A stretch of DNA of 64,000 bases from the NCBI RefSeq assembly GCF_000758705.1, contig NZ_CP009287.1, forward strand, positions 3,720,001 to 3,784,000. Direction: 5' to 3'. The notes under the pieces are model-generated. The model was not told the DNA's origin. It saw only the letters and a list, made by a program, of their open reading frames with translations, and made no database searches. The DNA comes from Paenibacillus graminis. Its GTDB lineage: Bacteria; Bacillota; Bacilli; Paenibacillales; Paenibacillaceae. Position numbers and translations under genes: made by a program. Each line of letters begins with the position of its first letter. The first letter of the stretch is position 1. Shown one piece after another: positions 59,285 through 64,000 of the stretch.

Positions 59285-60147
59285 TTTTTCCTCCAAATAT
59301 CGGCCAATCCATCCCCTACGAGTGACAAAGCGATTCCTGTATATACGACTGCGAATCCCGGCACAGCCGAGAGCCACCAGGCTGTCGTAATGAAAGGTTG
59401 TCCATCTGAAATCATGGTTCCCCAGTCCGGAGTGGGCGGTGCTATGCCTATGCCGAGATAACCGAGTGTAACAATGGCAACAAGCAGGCCGATCATATCG
59501 GTCATCAGGACAACAACCGCTTGAGGCAGCACATTGGGCAGCAGATGACGCAGGATAATTCTTACGCCGGGCAGGCCCAAAGTCTGCGCAGATGCAACCC
59601 ACTCCTGCTTGCGGAACGAAGCGCTAAGCCCTCTGACGACACGGGCAAACACAATCCATCCGACCAGCATAAAGGTGATATAAATGCCCCGTTCCCCTGC
59701 TCCGCTGGCAAAGGCCACGATAATAACAATCAGATAAAAGGGAAAGGCAATAAATGTGTCTGTCAGCAGTGAAATAGCGGCATCGAGCCATTTCCCATAA
59801 TAGCCTGCCAGCATTCCCAGAAATACACCTGTACAGAATGGGATGATCTCCGCCAAAACCATAATTTTCAAATCTGTACGCGCAGCATAGACCAGTCTTG
59901 TAAACAAATCACGGCCCAGCTGGTCTGTTCCCAGCCAATGTGCTGCGGACGGAGGCTGCAAAAAAGCGCTCAGATTCTGCTCAGTGGGCGAATATGGACT
60001 TAAGTAAGGGATGAAAACAGCCAGAATAATCAGCACGGCAAACATAATGCTTCCCACAAGCAGTGAAGGCGCATTCCATATTCGGTTCAAGCGGTTAGCC
60101 GTTCTGCCGCCCTCATGCAAGTGTGGTTCTACTCGTATATGGTTCAT
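59281..60147 (-). CDS. peptide/nickel-type ABC transporter permease (DppC-like)
   Basis: 288-residue permease with six predicted helices after a cytoplasmic N-terminus. Typical phrases are HWLGTDQLGRDLFTRLVYAARTDL near residue 70, and the ATPase-docking EAA loop EWVASAQTLGLPGVRIILRHLLPN. It forms the channel with the DppB-like permease; the genes overlap by four bases on both sides. Confidence 0.93.
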   Translation of the reverse strand: MNHIRVEPHLHEGGRTANRLNRIWNAPSLLVGSIMFAVLIILAVFIPYLSPYSPTEQNLSAFLQPPSAAHWLGTDQLGRDLFTRLVYAARTDLKIMVLAEIIPFCTGVFLGMLAGYYGKWLDAAISLLTDTFIAFPFYLIVIIVAFASGAGERGIYITFMLVGWIVFARVVRGLSASFRKQEWVASAQTLGLPGVRIILRHLLPNVLPQAVVVLMTDMIGLLVAIVTLGYLGIGIAPPTPDWGTMISDGQPFITTAWWLSAVPGFAVVYTGIALSLVGDGLADIWRKK

Positions 60148-61133
60148 TGTTTTCCTTTCGTTCTGGGATCAAGCCACCAGGAAATGATTTCAATCACCAG
60201 ACTGATGATCACCACTGAAAGTGCACAGTACAGGGCTATGCCTTGGATGACCGGGAAATCCCGATTCGAGATGGAAGTGAACAACAGACTGCCAATGCCC
60301 TTGATGCCGTACACCTGCTCAACTACCAGTGTGCCGCCAATCAGGTAAGATATATTAACTCCGAGCAGCATCAGTGTGGGAAGCGCCGAGTTGCGCAGCA
60401 CGTGCTTAAACAGAATAATCCTGTCCGGGATTCCCGCAGCCCTCAGGGTCACTACAAAATCGGATTCCAGCACTTCAAGCATTTGCGCTCTTAACGACCG
60501 GACAAGCGTCGGGATTTGTGAAAAAGCGACGGTTACCGCCGGAAGCGCAAGACTGTGCAGGGTTCCGCTCCATCCTTCTCCCACACCGCCAACTGGAAAC
60601 CAGCCCAGCCGGACACTGAAGAGCAAAATCAAAAGAAGGCCAACCCAAAAGATTGGCATACCCAAAGTGATTGCAGGAAATATACGGATCAAATGATCGA
60701 GCAGCTTATCCTTATGTGTGGCTGCAAGCGTAGCAAGCAGAAGCGCTATGATGATTGCCAGCACACAAGCGAGCAGAATGAGCAGCAAAGTAATGGGGGC
60801 GCGCTGTGCAATCAGCTCTCTGGCCGAAGTCCCCGTAATGATGGAATTCCCGGTGTCCCCTTGGGTAAAGAGTGTGTTCATAAAACGGAGGAATTGATCC
60901 CATAAAGGGAGGTCAAGCCCGAGAGCGTGGTGCATGCTCTCGAGCGCCTCCGGTGTGCTGTATTCTCCTAAAATCATTTTTGCGGGGTCTCCCGGTACAA
61001 TGCGGATGATGAAAAAGACCGCCGTCATCACGCAAAGGATCACGGCCAATGCTCTCACAAGGGCTATCACCAGCCACTTGTGAGAAACATTGCCTTCCGT
61101 CCGTTGATTGGAAGTCAGCTTGGATTTCATCAT
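60144..61133 (-). CDS. peptide/nickel-type ABC transporter permease (DppB-like)
   Basis: 329-residue permease with six helices. Family marks: FFIIRIVPGDPAKMILG near the N-terminus, FPAITLGMPIFWVGLLLIL, and the EAA loop DFVVTLRAAGIPDRIILFKH. Four-base overlaps with the binding protein gene before it and the DppC-like gene after it. Substrate range cannot be fixed from the permease. Confidence 0.93.
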   Translation of the reverse strand: MMKSKLTSNQRTEGNVSHKWLVIALVRALAVILCVMTAVFFIIRIVPGDPAKMILGEYSTPEALESMHHALGLDLPLWDQFLRFMNTLFTQGDTGNSIITGTSARELIAQRAPITLLLILLACVLAIIIALLLATLAATHKDKLLDHLIRIFPAITLGMPIFWVGLLLILLFSVRLGWFPVGGVGEGWSGTLHSLALPAVTVAFSQIPTLVRSLRAQMLEVLESDFVVTLRAAGIPDRIILFKHVLRNSALPTLMLLGVNISYLIGGTLVVEQVYGIKGIGSLLFTSISNRDFPVIQGIALYCALSVVIISLVIEIISWWLDPRTKGKQ

Positions 61134-62749
61134 TTGCTGATGCTAACCGCTTCTAGACGCACGCTGCCGTTAGGCAGAACAACCAGTCCCTGAACGGAAG
61201 AACGGGCACCGATTAAGATATCAGGATAGTACAGCGGAATGTACGGTACTTCATCGGCCAGCGTCTGCAGCAGCTTGGAGTAGATCTCTGCTCGGCCATC
61301 ACCATCCGCTGTTTTTTGTCCTTCATGTAGGAGCTTGGTTACTTCATCGTTAGTATAATGGGTCCAGTACGATTTGCTGAAGCCTTCAGGATCAGTCTGG
61401 AAAGCAAGAATCGAGTTTGCTTCCGGGGAGTCAGCTTGGCCGCTGTTCAGCATTGCTGCGAAATCGTAAGCGAAGAATCGTTCACGGAAAGTAGCCAATT
61501 CAATGGATTCAATCTCAATCTTGATGCCAATTGTCTGGCCTGCTGCCTGAATAATCTGTGCCTCTTGCGCTCTTGTACTGTTGCCGGAAGCTACAAGCAA
61601 TTTCGTGCTGAACCCGTCAGGGAAGGCGGATTTGGCAAGCTCTGCTTTGGCTTCGTCCACATTGAAGTTCAGTGCTTTGATCGTATCATTAGCGTTATAT
61701 GGAATCGTGGTCGGCAGCAAGGAGTTTGCCGTCTGTGCATAACCAAAGGTAAGCGCCTTGGTCAACCCGTCACGATCCAGTGCCAGTGCCAGAGCACGGC
61801 GGACATGGACATCCTTGAAATGCTCGTCCAGTGTATTGAAGAACAGCTGCTCGGTTACCCAGCTGCCATTCGTCAGCACGGCAGTGTCTGTACCATTCTT
61901 GATCTCATTGGCATTTTGCAGCGCCAGGGATTCAATCGCGTTCACTTCTCCCGCTTTTAACTGGTTGATGGCCTGGCTGTCGTCTTCGATCAGCTTGTAC
62001 ACAAGCTTGTCGATATACGGTTTGCCTTGCTGCCAATAGTTCGGATTTTTGGTAAACGTCAGATCCCCTGCAGGGTCCCATGTCTCCACAACGAAGGGTC
62101 CTGTACCTACCGGTTTTTTGAAAAACTCTGCTTCGGTCACACCGCCGAAATTGTTCGGAAGAATGCCGTTGGAGAAGTTGGACAGCTCTGAGATAAACGG
62201 TGTGTACGGCTCTTTAAGCGTAATGACCAGCGTTTGTTTATCCTGCGCTTTGACCGTATCTACCTTGGCCGATATCTCCAGCGGGCCGCCTACCTTCAGA
62301 TGGCGATTCAGTGAAAATACCGCATCTTCAGCCGTTACTTCCGTACCGTTCGAAAATTTCAATCCATCGCGGAGGACAAACGTATACGTCAAGCCGTCTT
62401 CACTGATGCTGTGTGACTTGGCAAGCCAGTCCACAATTTCGCCTTTGCTGTCAAAAGCAACCAGGGATTCAAACACTTTATCAATGGCAAACGCATTGTT
62501 TGACGTAATTTCATGATGCAGATCGAACGAGGTTACCGCAGCAGGCCGTCCATATACAAAAGTTCCTCCCGTTGCCGGTTCTGCCGTATCGGCACTCTGA
62601 GTCGGTTCCGGACTGGCACTTCCCTGAGCAGTATTCGTCGAATCAGCTTTGTCGCCCGACCCGGAGCATCCGGCAAGCAATACCAAAAACAGAATTGCCA
62701 ATGTTCCCAGCCCCATCGATTTTCTGAATAACTTTTTAAAATTTGACAC
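61130..62749 (-). CDS. peptide-type ABC transporter substrate-binding lipoprotein
   Basis: 539-residue binding protein of SBP family 5. GTG start at 62747-62749 behind AAGGAG. Lipoprotein signal LGTLAILFLVLLAGC, lipidated at Cys28, then a Ser/Thr/Glu-rich linker to about residue 60. The mature domain has DKVFESLVAFDSKGEIVDWL, TYTFVLRDGLKFSNGTEVTA and the ending VPYIPLYYPD. It is the first gene of a seven-gene operon ending with an aminotransferase and an amidohydrolase, which suggests its ligand is a small peptide or modified amino acid that those enzymes break down. Confidence 0.93.
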   Translation of the reverse strand: MSNFKKLFRKSMGLGTLAILFLVLLAGCSGSGDKADSTNTAQGSASPEPTQSADTAEPATGGTFVYGRPAAVTSFDLHHEITSNNAFAIDKVFESLVAFDSKGEIVDWLAKSHSISEDGLTYTFVLRDGLKFSNGTEVTAEDAVFSLNRHLKVGGPLEISAKVDTVKAQDKQTLVITLKEPYTPFISELSNFSNGILPNNFGGVTEAEFFKKPVGTGPFVVETWDPAGDLTFTKNPNYWQQGKPYIDKLVYKLIEDDSQAINQLKAGEVNAIESLALQNANEIKNGTDTAVLTNGSWVTEQLFFNTLDEHFKDVHVRRALALALDRDGLTKALTFGYAQTANSLLPTTIPYNANDTIKALNFNVDEAKAELAKSAFPDGFSTKLLVASGNSTRAQEAQIIQAAGQTIGIKIEIESIELATFRERFFAYDFAAMLNSGQADSPEANSILAFQTDPEGFSKSYWTHYTNDEVTKLLHEGQKTADGDGRAEIYSKLLQTLADEVPYIPLYYPDILIGARSSVQGLVVLPNGSVRLEAVSISK

Positions 62750-62890
62750 GTAGGACCCACTCCTTCATATAAATCATATATGTTTAGTATGGATTGAATT
62801 ATGGATTACTCGACCTTATCTGTCAAACAAAAAAATCATCTCCGGACTCATCGTAGTTCTAATTTATCCAGTACAGGAAATGAATTCGCT

Positions 62891-63751
62891 TCATTTCTCT
62901 TGTTCTGCATACAGCTTCCCTTCTTCTATATTTTCCAGCAAGGAAGGTTCCCCCAATAGCAGGGAAATTTCATGCAGCACGCCATGCTGATTATTGCTCA
63001 CCGTATGATAATTGACTACAGCCTTGACTTCCGGCGAAGCGTTCTCCATCGCGTAACTGTATTTGCACAGCTTCAGCATCTCAATATCATTGCTGCTGTC
63101 TCCAAACGCTGCGCATTCATCCGGCCGGATACCATAACGCTTCAGCAGGCGTTCAAGCCCCGAGGCCTTATGGCAGCCAGGGATGATCAGATCAATACAT
63201 TGATGTCCGCTGGTCACGGGGTCAACCACTCCCTTCAGCTCTTCCATCAACAGGGGTAAATATTTTTCAACTCCGCCAGCAGCCAGGTCAGGAGTAATTA
63301 AGGCAAATTTAAAAATCTGGTCTTTGACCTGCCCAAATGCGCTCACCTTCTCAAGCCGCGGATAGTAATGGCACATTAACGCATAGAATTCATCGCTGGC
63401 GCTTTCGAGTACATACGCTCCATTTACACCGCACATGACGGCAGAAATCTCCTCATATGGACTCAGCTTCTCCACGATTAGCTTCACCTGCTCCGGTGCA
63501 ATTTCACCGGTAAACAATACTTCGGTCCCGTCGATGACATAGGCGCCATTCTCCGCAACATACGCGAGCTCGTCCTGGATATCTTCAAAAATCGTTTTCA
63601 GCTTATAGTACTGGTTCCCGCTCGCCACCACAAAATGGACGCCTTTAGCCTTCATTACGGCGTATAGCTGTTTGAACCATGTTTGATGGTAGTTCTTTTT
63701 ATCGTCTAAAAAAGTACCGTCCATATCGACTGCAATTAACTTGATGTCCAT
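62891..63751 (-). CDS. HAD phosphatase, Cof type
   Basis: 286-residue cytoplasmic phosphatase. Motif I AVDMDGTFLDD with the nucleophile Asp, motif II VVASGNQ, Lys region CHKASGLERLLKRYGI, and motif IV AFGDSSNDIEMLK; the IIB cap lies between about 85 and 190. Such enzymes dephosphorylate sugar phosphates or FMN. GGGGAG precedes the ATG. It stands alone between the peptide operon and the MarR gene. Confidence 0.92.
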   Translation of the reverse strand: MDIKLIAVDMDGTFLDDKKNYHQTWFKQLYAVMKAKGVHFVVASGNQYYKLKTIFEDIQDELAYVAENGAYVIDGTEVLFTGEIAPEQVKLIVEKLSPYEEISAVMCGVNGAYVLESASDEFYALMCHYYPRLEKVSAFGQVKDQIFKFALITPDLAAGGVEKYLPLLMEELKGVVDPVTSGHQCIDLIIPGCHKASGLERLLKRYGIRPDECAAFGDSSNDIEMLKLCKYSYAMENASPEVKAVVNYHTVSNNQHGVLHEISLLLGEPSLLENIEEGKLYAEQEK

Positions 63752-63842
63752 TGTAAGTTCTCCCCATATCTATTTATATTTTCTCCTTTACTGTAAATGA
63801 TGAAATGCATTTCATGTCAAGCTGGGGCCAGTTTCCATAATA

Positions 63843-63888
63843 AAAAAGCGAGCCGCTCCAAATCAGTGAGCCTCCCGCCTATTTTCAT
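63843..63888 (-). terminator. probable terminator of the MarR gene
   Basis: On the minus strand GC-rich pairing (GCGGGAGGC region against GCGGCTCGC, imperfect) leads into TTTTTTATTAT. It follows the MarR stop by a few bases. Confidence 0.55.
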
Positions 63889-63894
63889 CTTGCG

Positions 63895-64000
63895 TTATAG
63901 ATTCGAATTCACCTTGAGCAATAATTTCATGAGCGTCTCCGCTTCTTCCGCTGTAAGGCCATCGGTGATGCTTTTTTCCACTTCTGCAAAAATGTCATTG
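63895..64000 (-). CDS. C-terminal end of probable MarR family regulator (partial)
   Basis: The last 34 codons of a gene that enters from the right edge; stop TAA at 63895-63897. The tail, with SITDGLTAEEAETLMKLLLK, is amphipathic and matches the C-terminal dimerisation helices of MarR regulators (LTxEExxTLxxLLxK). Too little remains to be certain. Confidence 0.5.
   Translation of the reverse strand, partial: NDIFAEVEKSITDGLTAEEAETLMKLLLKVNSNL

Overview
The window looks like chromosomal DNA of a spore-forming, facultatively anaerobic Gram-positive rod of the Paenibacillus type. Base composition is about half G+C. Pointers are a YesM-like membrane histidine kinase fragment, a surface beta-lactamase-fold hydrolase with SLH repeats, a GH85 glycosidase, strong AGGAGG ribosome sites with frequent TTG/GTG starts, and a full nar/nre nitrate respiration cluster. 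No rRNA, tRNA, phage, insertion sequence or CRISPR array was found.

Layout. 1-7.1 kb: end of a sensor kinase gene, a secreted metallophosphoesterase divergent from an AraC regulator, a tiny gene behind a forespore-like promoter, and a polar amino acid ABC importer. 7.3-9.7 kb: LysR regulator divergent from a drug-efflux MFS protein. 9.7-14.2 kb: a Bce-type module (response regulator, intramembrane-sensing kinase, ABC ATPase, 10-TM permease) for peptide-antibiotic sensing and detoxification. 14.4-20 kb: SLH hydrolase, AraC+SDR pair, and an unrecognised protein with a poly-Asp/poly-Pro hinge. 20-22.9 kb: PHP phosphoesterase and metallophosphoesterase under a divergent DeoR regulator. 23.0-23.5 kb: a striking 51-bp tandem repeat array.

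23.7-45 kb is a nitrate respiration and nitric-oxide defence island: ywiC behind an Fnr-like box; a lone ilvB; moaA; narK with a C-terminal PAS domain; narGHJI-nreABC plus a hemerythrin gene in one operon; a second hemerythrin gene; nsrR divergent from hmp; and an operon for a flavodiiron protein, its reductase, rubredoxin and a Crp/Fnr regulator. The promoters of narK, narG and the second hemerythrin gene each carry two NreC-like boxes spaced 21-22 bp apart, so NreABC probably governs all three. Nitrate is imported, reduced by NarGHI with the molybdenum cofactor that MoaA helps build, and the resulting nitrite/NO stress is met by Hmp, the flavodiiron protein and di-iron hemerythrins under NsrR and Fnr control.

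45-64 kb: WYL regulator, GH85 endo-beta-N-acetylglucosaminidase, YjbR-like protein, an 800-residue protein with two consecutive prenyl-synthase-type domains, an AT-rich (probably acquired) gene for a protein ending in a beta/gamma-crystallin domain, a zinc-ribbon protein with a deoxyribosyltransferase-like domain, a seven-gene peptide-ABC/aminotransferase/amidohydrolase operon, a HAD phosphatase, and the 3' end of a probable MarR gene.
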